A stretch of 64,000 bases of DNA from the NCBI GenBank assembly GCA_047967505.1, contig CM106540.1. One strand, given 5' to 3'. A program made the translations under genes and the position numbers. Shown here piece by piece: positions 1 through 12,242 of this stretch. Source of the stretch: Dipteris shenzhenensis (lineage: Eukaryota > Polypodiophyta > Polypodiopsida > Gleicheniales). The notes beneath the pieces were generated by a model. It had not been told where the DNA came from and ran no database searches. It worked only from the letters and a program-made list of their open reading frames with translations. Position 1 is the first letter of the stretch. Each line of letters opens with the position of its first letter.

Positions 1-719
1 CGTTAAATAGTGAATGGTCAGGATGGTCGGGTTTATTACAAGGCGCTTCATATGACAATAAATGTAAAAAATAGCATAGAAGGCTTTACAATGGTTTTAA
101 TGACAATAAAGGAGCTTAAATATTTATACAAATGCAATAAAAATAACCAATAATCATCAAGCTCCAATATGTCCCATGACATGTAATCTGTCCACTGATA
201 TATGTAATCTGTCCACTGATATCTGCTCATGCAATCTGCCCACTGATAAACTTCTTGGTAAATGGTAAAAGGTCTTATTTAATAGCATGTTATGAGTGTT
301 AAACCGCATGTGAGCGAAGGGACTGACAACGATTAGGAACTAGTTAGAAAAATTTGAGCATGGCTTCGATTGGCAACTTGGAGAATTGTCTCTCCTTTAA
401 GGCAATCTAATCTATGCTAAACTATGCTAAACCAACCGTCGAAGCGAAGAAAAGCAATAAATAATTTCTTTTTCTGTGTTCATTTTAATGTGCTGGGGTT
501 TAAGAGGCTTAAATATGCAAAAGAAGGGGTTTTGATGTAGAGGCTAAACCTGCATGTGAGATAAATGAAGAACAAGTATCTAAAGAAAAGTTAACATTTT
601 TCAATTTAAAAGATGAATATATATAAAAATATTATCTCACCTTCAAAACAAACCATAAATTCACTCTTTTATAATTTTTTAAAAGTATAATATAAAACAT
701 GTAAATATATAAAACTCTC
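1..719. other. AT-rich sequence, no gene recognised
   Basis: No coding region or known element is visible. At about 184-248 a short unit resembling 'aatctgtccactgatat' occurs three times in imperfect form, a small local tandem repeat. The rest is unremarkable AT-rich DNA. Confidence 0.5.
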
Positions 720-772
720 TTTACTTTCTCTCTCTCTCTCTCGACTCTTAAATCTCTCTGTAGCCATAGTCT

Positions 773-815
<43 letters not shown>

Positions 816-960
816 AACTCTTATGTGTTTCCCTCTCTATCCTCATCCCACTCACTCTCTCTCTTAGTTTATCTCAACTCTCTCTTTCTCTCCCTCCCAT
901 GGTGGCTAAGATTTTTCATTCTCTCTCTTTATCTCTCTCTCTCTCCCTAGGATTTGTAAT

Positions 961-1047
<87 letters not shown>

Positions 1048-1091
1048 CTCTCTCTCTCCCTCTCTCTTTATCTCTCTCTCCCTAAGTCTCC

Positions 1092-1140
<49 letters not shown>

Positions 1141-1281
1141 CTCTCCCCCTCTCTCCCTCTCTCTCTTTCTCTCTCCCTAAGTCTCCCTCCTCTCTTCTCT
1201 TTCTCTCTCCCTACTCTCTCCCTCCCTCTAGCACAGAAGTTTCATTCCTCCCTCTCTCTCCCCCTCTCTCCTCTCTCTCTC

Positions 1282-1358
<77 letters not shown>

Positions 1359-1464
1359 TCTCTCTTTCTCTTTCCCTAAGTCTCCCTCTTCTCTTCTCTC
1401 TCTCTCTCTCCCTCTTTTTCTTTCCCTCCCTACTCTTCTAGCAGAGAAGTTTCATTCCCTCTCT

Positions 1465-1501
<37 letters not shown>

Positions 1502-2220
1502 CCTCTCTCTCTTTCTCTCTCCCTAAGTCTCCCTCTTCTCTTCTCTCTCTCTCTCTCTCTCCCTCTCCCTCCCTCTCTTTCTTTCCCTCCCTACTCTTCT
1601 CTCTCATTGCTGCGAGGAGACTCTCTTCTCTCTCTCCCTCTCTTAGCTGTCTCTTTCTTTCCCTCCCTACTCTTCTCTCTCATTTAAGTAGCCCCTCTTC
1701 TCTCTCTTAATCTCTTGTCTCTCTCCCTCTCTCTTTCTCTCCCTCCCTACTCTTCTCTCTCATTTCTCATTCTCTCTCTCCCTCTCTCTCTTTCTCTCCC
1801 TCCCTCCTCTTCTCTCTCTTAATCTCTTGTCTCTCTCTCCCTACTCTTCTCTCTCATTTCTCATTCTCTCTCTCCCTACTCTCTCCCTCCCTCAAGTAGC
1901 CACGGCCGCCAGGAGACCCTCTTCTCTCTCTTAATCTCTCTCCCCCTCTCTCCTCTCTCTTTCTTTCCCTCCCTACTCTTCTCTCTCATTTAAGGAGCCC
2001 TCTTCTCTCTGTGAATCTCTCTCTCTCTCTCCTTCTCTCCTCTCTCTCTTTCTCTTCCTCCCTACTCCTCTCATTTCTCATTCTCTCTCTCATTTCTATT
2101 CTCTCTCTCCCTTTGGCAGCCACAGTTGCCAAGAGCCCCTCTTCTCTCTCTTAATTTCTCTCTTTCCCTCTCTCCTCTCTCCTCTCTCTTTCTCTCCCTC
2201 CCTATTCTCTCATTTCTCAA
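720..2220 (+). repeat. Long degenerate (CT)n polypyrimidine tract
   Basis: About 1.5 kb of almost pure pyrimidine on the plus strand. It contains long pure TC runs (around 781-811, 961-1012, 1100-1133 and 1300-1352) broken by CCCT and TTTC variants. A non-CT island, 'ccctaagtctccctc', recurs near 1080, 1175, 1374 and 1521. Another, 'agaagtttcattcc', recurs near 1235 and 1444. So longer units were duplicated, as well as simple slippage. The 93-residue Ser/Leu frame at 899-1180 is a by-product of the repeat. There is no sign of a gene. Confidence 0.95.
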
Positions 2221-2500
2221 ATTTACAAACTCAAATATAAATAAAAAATTAATTAAAATAGACTCAAAAACTCAAATAAGAAACTAATTTAAAAAGAATT
2301 GTAATGCCTTCTAAAAGACCCCCCTCCTCAAAAACTTTAACAATAAACTAATTGAAAAAGAATTGTAAGTAAAGAAAAAGAATTATAAGACGAATTTTAA
2401 GAAATAGAACTCAAAAACTTTAACAAGAAACTAATTGAAAAAGAATTGTAAGGAAAAAGAATTACAAGACGAATGAAAAAGAATGCAAGTACCTGGAAAA
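2221..2500 (+). repeat. AT-rich direct repeats of about 80 bp
   Basis: A unit containing 'aactaattgaaaaagaatt' occurs at about 2340-2370 and again at about 2428-2455. Each copy is followed by a similar 'agaatta(t/c)aagacgaat' tail. A more diverged copy lies near 2280-2306. No coding potential is seen. Confidence 0.7.
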
Positions 2501-2680
2501 AGTGAAAAAAGTAAGGCTCCGCTTATCCTTTCTCTTCCACTCTTGGTTGCTTCAATGAAATGAGGAGAGAGTTAGAATGAATGAATGGAAAGAAAAGTAT
2601 ATGTAAGAAAAACTAGCCCACTCCTCCTACGCATAAATTTTAATTTTTAAAAAGAGAGGGAAATTTGAATTCATTATAAA

Positions 2681-2885
2681 TTTGAATTCAAATTTGTGTT
2701 CAACATTCTTCTCATACTTTCTTCTCGTATGCTCCTTTTGAATTCAAATTTGTGTTCAACATTCTTCTCGATACTTTCTTCTCGTAAGTCCCTTTCATTC
2801 TTCTCGTAAGTCAAATCTTATTTGTCGCTCTTGCTCGTGATAGTAAGTCAAATCTTATTTGTCGCTCTTGCTTGTGATAGTAATC
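2681..2885 (+). repeat. Two adjacent short tandem duplications
   Basis: A roughly 50-bp unit starting 'tttgaattcaaatttgtg' occurs at 2681-2729 and 2737-2787. Directly after it, a 37-38-bp unit starting 'gtaagtcaaatcttatttg' occurs at 2806-2842 and 2843-2880. The duplications lie immediately before the C-rich tract. Confidence 0.85.
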
Positions 2886-2919
2886 TTATTTGAGCAAGAA
2901 TCTTATTTGTCCCTCGACC

Positions 2920-4350
2920 CCCCGCCCTCCCCTCCTCCCCTCTCCTCCCCTCCCCTCCCCTCCCTCCGCCGCCAAAACCCCTCCCCCCCTCTGCCCCCCT
3001 CGACCCCTCCCCCCCTCCCCTCCCCTCCCGCTCCCCCCTCCCCTTCCCCCCTCTGCCCCCCCCTTCCCCTTGACGGCCCTTCCCCCTGACGACCCTCCCC
3101 CTGCCCTCCCCTCCCACTGCCGCCAAAACCCCTCCCCTCCTCTACGCCTCCCCCCTCCCCTCTTGCCCCCCTTCCCCTGGGAAGGGGTGCCAGCCCCCCC
3201 CCTTTTCCCCCCCGCCAAACCCTCGCCCCCCCTTCCCCCCCTCCCACCAACCCCTCGCCCCCCTCCCACCCCCTTCCCCCTCCCCCCCTCCCACCCCCGC
3301 TAGCCCCCTGCCCCCCTTCCCCCCTCCACATGGCTACGGTCGCGGCTGCTAGCCCCCCCCTCCCCCCCCACCCCCGTCCCACCCCCGTCCCCCTCCAACC
3401 CCCCTTCCCCCCTTCCCCAGGGCTGGTGGCCGCGGCTGCCAGCCCCCCCTCCCCCCTTTCCCCCCCCCCCTCCCCCTTTCCCCTCCACCCCCCCTTCCCC
3501 AGGGCTGGCGGCCGCGGTTGCCATCCCCCCCCCCTCCCCCCTTCCCCCCCCCACCAACCTCCGCCGTCCCACCACCTTCCTCCCTCCTTCCCCCCCGCCC
3601 CCTTCCCCCCTTCCCCCATGTTGGCGACCGCGGCTGCCAACGTGCCGCCAGCCCCCTCCTCCCCCCTTTCCCCTCCCCTGCCCTCGTCCGACCCCCTTCC
3701 CCCTCCACCCCCCCTTCCCAGGGCTGGCGGCCGCGGTCGCCAGCCCCCCCCCCACAACCCCCCCTCCCTCCCCCCTTTCCCCCCCTTTCCCCTCCACCCC
3801 CCCTTCCCTAGGGCTGGTGGCTACGGCCGCCAGCCCCCCCTCCCCCCTTTCCCCCCTCGCCCCCGTCCCACCCTCTTCCCCCTCCACCCCCCTTCCCCAG
3901 GGCTGGCGGCTGCGATCGCCAGCCCCCCCCTCCCCCCTGCCCCCGTCCCACCCCCTTCCTCCCCCCTTCCCCCCCGCCCCCCTCCCCCCTTCCCTCGGGC
4001 TGGCAGCTGCGGCCACCAGTCCCCCCCTCTCCCCCCTTTCGCCTCCCTCGCCCCTGTCCCACCCCCTTCCCCCTCCACCCCCCCTTCCCTAGGGCTGGCG
4101 GCCATGGCCGCCAGCCCCCCCTCCCCCCTACCCCCGTCCCACCCCCTTCCTCCCCCCTTTCCCCCCCCCGCCCCTGTCCCACCCCCTTCCCCCTCCACCC
4201 CCCCTTCCTGCGGCCGCCAGCCCCCCCTCCCCCCTGCCCCCATCCCACCCCCTTCCTCCCCCCTTCCCCCGTCCCACCCCCTTCCCCCTCCACCTCCCCT
4301 TCCCTAGGCCGCCAGCCCCCCCTCCCCCCTTCCCCCGGGCTGGCCACCAG
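2920..4350 (+). repeat. C-rich GC minisatellite, G-rich on the minus strand
   Basis: About 1.4 kb in which the plus strand is mostly runs of 3-9 C. A GC core resembling 'gggctggcggccgcggtcgc' punctuates it near 3331, 3419, 3500, 3615, 3719, 3811, 3899, 3996, 4091, 4207, 4305 and 4335. Spacing is therefore about 80-115 bp for most copies. Each core is a small imperfect palindrome (TGGCG...CGCCA). Long Pro-, Gly- or Arg-rich open frames here exist only because C-rich DNA lacks stop codons. The tract ends exactly where homology to the truncated Copia element A begins (4351). Confidence 0.93.
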
Positions 4351-4940
4351 CAGGTTCTATTTTCAGTAGCGGTCATTACCGTGGGACCATCATTTCTTGA
4401 GCATACCTTATGCAGATCACTCTGGTTGCAATTTGAGCAGTGTGCGCTCATTTGTGGTGTGCATTTGGATGCAGTTGATGATTTATAGGCCATTTGGATG
4501 CATTGCGGTCCTTATTGGATGCGCTTATAGGCCCAAATTGCCTTGTGGGATGCTATTTTTTATGGACGCTTTGCACATGGATGCTATTTTATGCTGAGGG
4601 ACAGCTTTGACACATTGCAGGTGATGCACTGATAGTGCTATGCTCTCTTGGATGAGATATTATTGATGCATATTCCAGTGGACAGTGTTTATGCTTGAGT
4701 CATTTGGCACTTATTGGCATTTTCTTTTGGGCCAGATTTGCTCATATGGATGCATAGTATATGCACATGAGTCAGATGCATCTTTTGATGCTTTGAGCTT
4801 TGAGTTTTGGTGATATTTCACTCTATTGTGGCATACACATTTGGGTGCACCTGGTATTCGATGTGATTCTCTCTTGCAGGCACTAGCATTTGGGATTTTT
4901 GTTTCATTTGCATCATGGCATCCTCCCCGCATCTTCTTCC

Positions 4941-6510
4941 ATGTCTGAAAAGGAGTTTTTCAGCATTAAAAAGTTTGATGGGACAAACTTTTTTTTGTGG
5001 AAAGAACAAATAAGGGATGTGCTTATTCAAAAGAAGCAGATTAAACCCTTGGCAGGGATTGAAGCTAAGCCTGCAAATATGTCTGAGGATGATTGGAATG
5101 AGTTGGATGCATTAGCAAAGTCTACTATTAGACTTCATCTTGCAGAGTCAGTTTATTTCACAGTAGTGAATGAGCAAACTACGAAAGATTTGTGGAAGAA
5201 ACTGTGTGCCACTTATGAGAAGGAAAGTGCCTCTAATAAAGTTTACCTCATGAAGAGGTTGTTTGAGCTGCAAATGAAGGAAGGGGTCTCCATTGCTTCT
5301 CACTTGAATGAATTCAATATTATTTTCAGTCAGCTTCAGGCTCAGAAGATGAATTTTGATGCGGAGACTAAGGCAATATTTCTCTTATGTTCATTGCCAT
5401 CCTCATGGGATAACTTCCGTACAGCTGTCAGTAACTCTGTACCTGGTGGAGTACTGAAATTTGATGATGTTGTGGGTAGCTTGTTGGCCGAGGAGATCAG
5501 ACGGAAGTCTATGTATGGCAACAAGTACGATGCAGCCTTAAATGTGCAAAGGGGTAGATCACAGTTCAGGGGGAAGTCCCAAGAAAGAGGGAAGTCTCGT
5601 AGCAATCCAGGGCACGGAACATTGAGTGTTACCATTGTGGCAAGAAGGGCCATATGAAAAAGGATTGCTACAAGCTAAAAAGAGAGCAAAAGGATAAGAA
5701 AAAGAATGCAAATTGGGGTGCAAATCAAAAGGAAGAGAGTCCAAGGGAGGACAAAGGAAAAGTGAAGATCGAGGAGATCAATGCAGTCACACATGATGGT
5801 GACAATGACATTCTCTTCATGTCTAGTTTATCTGCAGAGTTGCTTACCACTTCAGATGATGCATATTCCCAGGATTGGATTTTGGATTCTGGTGCTTCAT
5901 TCCATGTTACTCCCCATAAGGAATGGTTCTCCACTTATGACAGTGGAAAGACAGGTTGTGTGCATCTTGGAAATGACTATGCATGTGGCATAGTGGGAGC
6001 AGGTGACATAAAGTTTTCTTTTGCAAATGGGTCTGCATTTGTTTTGAAACATGTGACACATGTGCCTAAGCTAACCAAGAGTCTTATCTCAGTGGATCAG
6101 CTAGATGATGCTGGTTTTCACACCACTTTTGGCTTTCAGAGTTGGAAAATTTAGAAGGGCTCTATGCTTTTGGCCAGGGGTGCCAAGTGTGGGACTTTGT
6201 ATCCCTTACATGTATCAGGGGTATTTGATCATGTTGTTGCAATAACCGAGCAGCCAAGCACTTCTTTGTGGCATTGCAGGTTGGGCCCAGCACATGAGCC
6301 AGAATGGAATGAAACTCTTATGCCGTTTGGGTTATGTACCGCATTTGAGTTTCTCTAATTTTGAATTTTGTGTGCATTGTCTCTATGGGAAGCAAACTAA
6401 ATCAGCCCATAAAAGAAGGGGAAAGAAAGAGTTTGAAATGCTTGATTTGGTGCATTCAGACATATGTGGTCCCATGCCTACACGGTCATTAGGCGGGGCT
6501 GAATACTATG
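4941..6510 (+). pseudogene. Element A gag-protease-integrase (5' part), broken
   Basis: The gag domain is open from an internal ATG at 4941 because a ~10-nt insertion disrupts the usual MASSS start near 4930. It has the Copia gag core, but a 1-base loss near 5606 shifts frame just before the CCHC zinc knuckle. The protease follows with its DSGA catalytic motif near 5886-5897. A TAG stop replaces a Gln codon at 6152-6154, and a 4-base insertion near 6287 breaks the integrase zinc-binding region. The reading frame is cut at 6510 by element B and continues at 12420. This was once part of a polyprotein of roughly 1,300 residues. Confidence 0.9.
6506..6510 (+). repeat. Left target-site duplication of element B (ctatg)
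   Basis: The five bases ctatg precede the element's TG terminus and recur directly after its CA terminus at 12415-12419. Removing the element and one copy restores the integrase reading frame of host element A/C. Confidence 0.95.
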
Positions 6511-6682
6511 TGTGAGAGTGCTCTCAACGGAAGCAAGAATGGAAGAAGGAGAGAGAGAGATAGAGAGCCACACAAGTTTGGTGGGTGCGGAACCACCCTA
6601 ATCTTCTTTTTCATTCATTTATATATGTGTTTGAGTATTGTACATAACCGAGGTTAAGGCACAGTGACCTTTAACCCCCACA
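6511..6682 (-). repeat. 3' LTR of element B
   Basis: 172 bp, starting TGTGAGAG and ending CCCCCACA on the plus strand, so it obeys the TG...CA rule in either orientation. It matches 12243-12414 except for two substitutions (near 6540 and 6651). In the sense orientation it carries a TATATAAA box. Confidence 0.95.
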
Positions 6683-6698
6683 ACCTCCCACTTAAAGG
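6683..6698 (-). promoter_or_regulatory. Polypurine tract of element B
   Basis: Read on the minus strand, a purine-rich stretch (AAGTGGGAGGT) directly abuts the 3' LTR. This is the expected second-strand priming site. Confidence 0.8.
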
Positions 6699-6736
6699 AC
6701 AATGTGCCTTTAAGGGAGAATAACTAGTGAGCATAC

Positions 6737-9700
6737 TATCCAATGCCCATCAATACACGACAATTCTCAAACCGCTGACTAGGTAGACTCTTCGTCAGCA
6801 TATCTGTAGGGTTATCATTTGTATGAACCTTGACAAGCTCTATACGCTTGTCCTCAAGTACCTCCCTGATGAAATGGTACCTGACCTCAATGTGTTTGGT
6901 CTTTGCATGAAAGACCGGATTCCGTGCTAGCTGAATAGGCTCATGGAATCACTATGCAATGTCGGTACACCTGTATGAATCCCCAAATCTCCCACTAGCC
7001 GATCAAGTCATATAGCCTCCTTGCAACCCTCTGTGGCTGCAAAACATACTCAGCCTCTGTGGTAGACAAAGCCATGCACTTCTGTGCACGAGACATCCAC
7101 GACACTGCACCACCTGCAAAGGTGAACACATAACCAGAAGTGGATCTCCTACTATCCACATGCCCTGCATAGTCTGAATCTGTGTACCCAAGTACACGCA
7201 TGTCTCCTTTACCAAAGAAGATGCACATCTCCTTGGTACCCTTCATGTACCTCATGATGCACTTAACTACCTCCCAATGCCTCTTTCCTGGATTAGCCAT
7301 ATACTGGCTAACAACTCCCACTGCAAATGCAATGTCTGGTCTAGTAGCTATCATAGCATACATAAGACTCCCAACTGCTGATGCATAAGGAACCTTGGCC
7401 ATCATGGCCCTCTCCTCATCTGATTTGGGACTATCTGTATGACTCAGTTTCACATATGGAGGCAATGGAGTACTCACTGCCTTCCCCCCCTCCACATTGA
7501 AACGCTGCAATACTTTTGTAACATACTCTTTTTGTGAAAGCCAAAGGAGTTTCCTACTCCGATCACGCGAGATGCGCATACCAAGAATATGACCTGCAAA
7601 TCCCAAATCCTTCATATCAAAGGCCTCATGCAACTTGGCCTTTAATGCATCTAGCTCATAAGTATTCTTGCTAGCCAATAGCATATCATCCACATATAGT
7701 GCCAAGATTATCAGGCTATTATCCTTAGCCCTTTTAGTGTAGAGGCAGTGATCAATTTCACTCCTTCTAAAATCCTGGGACCGAATGAAAGCATCAAACT
7801 TCTGATACCATTCTCTAGGCACCTGCTTAAGACCATAGAGACTCTTCTTTAGCTTGCAAACTAAATGCTCTTTGCCCTTTTCTTCAAAGCCTTCCGGCTG
7901 CACCATGTAAATTTCCTCATGCAAATCCCCATGCAAGAAAGCTGTCTTGACATCCATCTGCATAAGCTCCATATCCTCTAGTGCCACTAGTCCAAGCATG
8001 CATCTAAGTGTGGTCATCTTCACAACCGGAGAGAATATCTCATCAAAGTCCACACCCTTCTCTTGCTTGAACCCTTTAGCAACCAAACGGGCCTTGTACC
8101 TAGGCACATCATCACCTGTGACCTTCATTTTGTAGACCCATTTACATGGCAATGCTTTCTTTCCATGTGGCAAAGAAACCAAGTCCCAAGTCTTATTCTT
8201 CATAAGTGAACTCATTTCTGATTGCATAGCATACTCCCACTTGCGTTGATCCTCACGCATCATAGCCTCTCTGTAGCAAGAAGGCTCCCCGCAATCAGTA
8301 AGCATCACATAGTCTACCCTTGGAACAAACTTATCAGGTGGTCTAGACACTCTAGATGATCTTCTCAAGGGCATTTCAGCTTGCTGTCCCATTTGCATAT
8401 CAGCCACATTTGGCTCATCATTTCCACCAATAGATGATCCATCATCTACCCTTGATTGTATACCTGTGGGAGTACTTGGTGGCACCATTTCTTGCACATT
8501 TGGTGCATGGATAGCTTGTTGTCTATCAACATATGCAGGTGGATTCACATCCTGGAAAGTGATTCTCCTCATTTCCACATCCCTCATGGGTGCCTTATGC
8601 ATCTTCTTCTCATTGAAGACCACATCATGGCTGCATATGATCTTCTTTGCTTCTGGATCCCAGAGATGATAGCCCATCTCTCCACTTTCACCATAACCCA
8701 GAAAGATGCATTTCCTAGACTTAGTATATAGCTTCTTTTGAAGCTATTTTGGCACATGTGCATATGCCTCACACCCAAATATACACAAATGAGAGTAAGA
8801 GGGCTTCTTGCCACTCCATGCCTCTTCAGGAATACCACCATCCAAACTCTTACTAGGTGATCTATTGATCACATGCACTGCAGTCTTCATTGCCTCAGCC
8901 CAAAAACCACCTGAAAGACTTGCATTGGAAAGCATGCATTGCAACCTTTCTTGAATGGTACGGTTCATCTTTTCTGCAACTGGATTTTGCTCTGGAGTAC
9001 GAGGGGATGTAAGCTCCCTCTTAATCCCACGTATATCACAGAAATGCTGAAAGTCATGAGAGAGATACTCTCCACCATTGTCAGTCCGTAGGCATTTAAG
9101 CGTTCTACCTGACTGATTCTCAACCAAGGCCACCCATTTCTGAAATACCTGGAACACATCACTCTTCCGAGCTATAGCATAAGCCCACACTTTCCTAGTT
9201 GCATCATCAATGAATGTCACATAGTATTCAGCCCCGCCTAATGACCGTGTAGGCATGGGACCACATACCTCTGAATGCACCAAATCAAGCATTTTAAACT
9301 CTTTCTTTCCCCTTCTTTTATGGGCTGATTTAGTCTGCTTCCCATAGAGACAGTGCTCACAAAATTCAAAATCAGAGAAACTCAAATGCGGTACATAACC
9401 CAAACGGCATAAGAGTTTCATTCCATTTTGGCTCATGTGCCCCAACCTGCAATGCCACAAAGAAGTACTTGGCTGCTCGGTTATTGCAACAACATGATCA
9501 AATACCCCTGATACATGTAAGGGATACAAAGTCCCACACTTGGCACCCCTAGCCAAAAGCATAGAGCCCTTTTGAATTTTCCAACTTTGAAAGCCAAAAG
9601 TGGTGTGAAAACCAGCATCATCTAGCTGACCCACTGAAATAAGACTCTTGGTCAGCTTAGGCACATGTCTCACATGTTTCAAAACAAATGCAGACCCATT

Positions 9701-10804
9701 TGCAAAAGAAAACTTTATGTCACCTGCTCCGACTATGTCACATGCATAGTCATTTCCAAGATGCACACAACCTGTCTTTCCACTATCATAAGTGGAGAAC
9801 CATTCCCTATGGGGAGTAACATGGAATGAAGCACCAGAATCCAAAATCCAATCCTGGGAATATGCATCATCTGAAGTGGTAAGCAACTCTGCAGATAAAC
9901 TAGACATGAAGAGAACGTCATTGTCACTATCATGTGTGACTGCATTGATCTCCTCGATCTTCACTTTTCCTTTGTCCTCCCTTGGACTCTCTTCCTTTTG
10001 TTTTGCACCCCAATTTGCATTCTTTTTCTTATCCTTTTGCTCTCTTTTCAGCTTCTTGTAGCAATCCTTTTTCATATGGCCCTTCTTGCCACAATGGTAA
10101 CACTCAATGTTCCGTGCCCTGGATTTGCTACGAGACTTCCGTCTTTCTTGGGACTTCCCCCTGAACTGTGATCTACCCCTTTGCACATTTAAGGCTACAT
10201 CCTGCTTGTTGCCATCCATAGACTTCCGTCTAATCTCCTCGGCCAACAAGCTACCCACAACATCATCAAATTTCAGTACTCCACCAGGTGCAGAGTTACT
10301 GACAGCTATACGGAAGGTATCCCATGAGGATGGCAATGAACATAAGAGAAATATTGCCTTAGTCTCCGCATCAAAATTCATTTTTTGAGCCTGAAGCTGG
10401 CTGAAAATAATATTGAATTCATTCAAATGAGAAGCAATGGAGACCCCTTCCTTCATCTGCAGCTCAAACAACCTCTTCATGAGGTAAACTTTATTAGAGG
10501 CAGTTTCCTTCTCATAAGTGGCACACAGTTTCTTCCACAAATCTTCAGTAGTCTGCTCATTTACTACTGTGAAATAAACTGACTCTGCAAGATGAAGTCT
10601 AATAGTAGACTTTGCTAATGCATCCAACTCATTCCAATCATCCTCAGACATATTTGCAGGCTTAGCTTCAATCCTTGCCAAGGGTTTAATCTGCTTCTTT
10701 TGAATAAGCACATCCCTTATTTGTTCTTTCCACAAAGAAAAGTTTGTCCCATCAAACTTTTTAATGCTGAAAAACTCCTTTTTAGGCATGGAAGAGGATG
10801 CCAT
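6737..10804 (-). pseudogene. Element B gag-pol polyprotein, nearly intact
   Basis: Starts at the ATG of MASSS (10804) and would end at the TAG at 6737. It encodes gag with a CCHC knuckle (CYHCGKKGHMKKDC), the aspartic protease (WILDSGAS), integrase with an HHCC-type region and D,D,E core (TFIDD, RTDNGGEY, PVAEKMNRT), reverse transcriptase with YVDD, and RNase H (YTDSDYAG). A single TAG replaces a Glu codon at 8744-8746 between integrase and RT, and the same frame continues beyond it. A 2-base insertion in an AAAA run at 7041-7044 shifts the end of RNase H. Apart from these the frame is open, which implies recent activity of the family. Autonomous function of this copy is unlikely. Confidence 0.93.
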
Positions 10805-10828
10805 GATGCAAATGAAACAAAATCCCAA

Positions 10829-12242
10829 ATGCTAGTCCCTGCAAGAGAGAATCACACCAAATACCAGGTGCACCCAAATGTGTATGCCACAATAGACTGA
10901 AATATCACAAAAAACTCAAAGCTCAAAGCATCAAAAGATGCATCTGACTCATGTGCATATACTATGCATCCATATGAGCAAATCTGGCCCAAAAGAAAAT
11001 GCTAATAAGTGCCAAATGACTCAAGCATAAACACTGTCCACTGGCATATGCATCAATTATATCTCATCCAAGAGAGCATAGCACTATCAGTGCATCACCA
11101 ACAATGTGTCAAAGCTGTCCCTCAGCATAAAATAGCATCCATGTGCAAAGCATCCATAAAAAATAGCATCCCACAAGGCAATTTGGGCCTATCAGCGCAT
11201 CCAACAAGGACCGCAATGCATCCAAATGGCCTATAAATCATCCATTGCAACCCAATTCATACCACGAATGAGCGCACACACTGCTCAAACTGCAACCAGA
11301 GTGATCTGCATAAGGTATGCTCAAGAAATCATAGTCCCACAGTAATGAGCGCTACTAAAAATAGAACCTGAGATGCTTCAAAACATGGGCACCATTGCAT
11401 AATCGGACTCAGCAAGAAAATCTACAAATATCTCTCTTCTGCCAGAACTCCAAAATCCCAACCGATGAGTGAGAAATGGGAGTCAACACTTATCCACTGC
11501 CATGTGGCATAAATCTAAGGTCAAAACCTTAGTATGAAAAATGCATAACAGAGAGACGAAATCGAATACACAGAGATTTATAACTCTGAAAATCCTCCAC
11601 CGAATCACGCAAGAACTGATAGGTAGGGGTTTTTGGGCATCCAGAACGTAATGGGACAGACGGTTTTGGAAACCGTGGTCTCAATCACTGGGTCCAACAC
11701 ACGGACTGAAAAACGTTTTTTGAAATAGAGCTGTTTGTAAACTCCACCGGAGTGCGAATGATGAGCAACATAGAAGTTTTAGGACCTCGAGTCCACCGGA
11801 ACTGACAAATCTGCAAATGGTTGCTCCAAACTTGAGTTCCAACACCCGGGCAAAAAACGCAGGAACTGACACAGTGACTCAGAAATCCAATGAAATGATC
11901 CTAGATTCAGGAATGAAGGTGTTTTCAGGCTCCTGAAGTAATGTGGACACCAAAAGCAAGCAATAGTTGCCTCTACAAGTCAATACGGAGTCTCTGTCAT
12001 CGAACGGAACAGGGAAAAGCTCAAAAAACGACTTTTTCTTTGAAAGCTCTTAACAAGCTCTCAAAACCACTTCGCAAAGCCAAAGTGACTTTTACAAATG
12101 TTCCTCCAAGGTCTCTGCACACTCGGATGCAAGTAAAGTCGCCCACAAAGCTTCCCACAGAGCTTCTCCTTCCTCTCACAGAGCTGCTGAGCTTCAAGCA
12201 TTCACGCACGCTCAGCTAGATCACCCGGGCTCTGATACCAGT
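10829..12242 (-). other. Leader (5' untranslated internal region) of element B
   Basis: About 1.4 kb between the primer site and gag with no long coding frame in the element's direction. The gag-proximal 540 bp are also found in element A (from 4351) and in part in element E (from 21940). That shared sequence helps to define where those copies are truncated. Confidence 0.8.
12229..12240 (-). promoter_or_regulatory. Primer binding site of element B
   Basis: On the minus strand TGGTATCAGAGC lies two bases inside the 5' LTR. This is the classic plant Copia primer site, complementary to initiator methionine tRNA. Confidence 0.92.

Noticed and set aside
632-1180. Ser/Leu and Glu/Arg repeat frames
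   Set aside because: Direct translations of (CT)n/(GA)n microsatellite.
2848-4347. Long Pro-rich (+) and Gly/Arg-rich (-) open frames of up to 325 residues
   Set aside because: They overlap in several frames on both strands and follow the C-run repeat. C/G-rich DNA has almost no stop codons, so the frames are expected by composition.
8456-8841. Plus-strand frames opposite element B integrase/RT
   Set aside because: Antisense shadows; the same frames appear opposite the same pol region in copies C, D and E.
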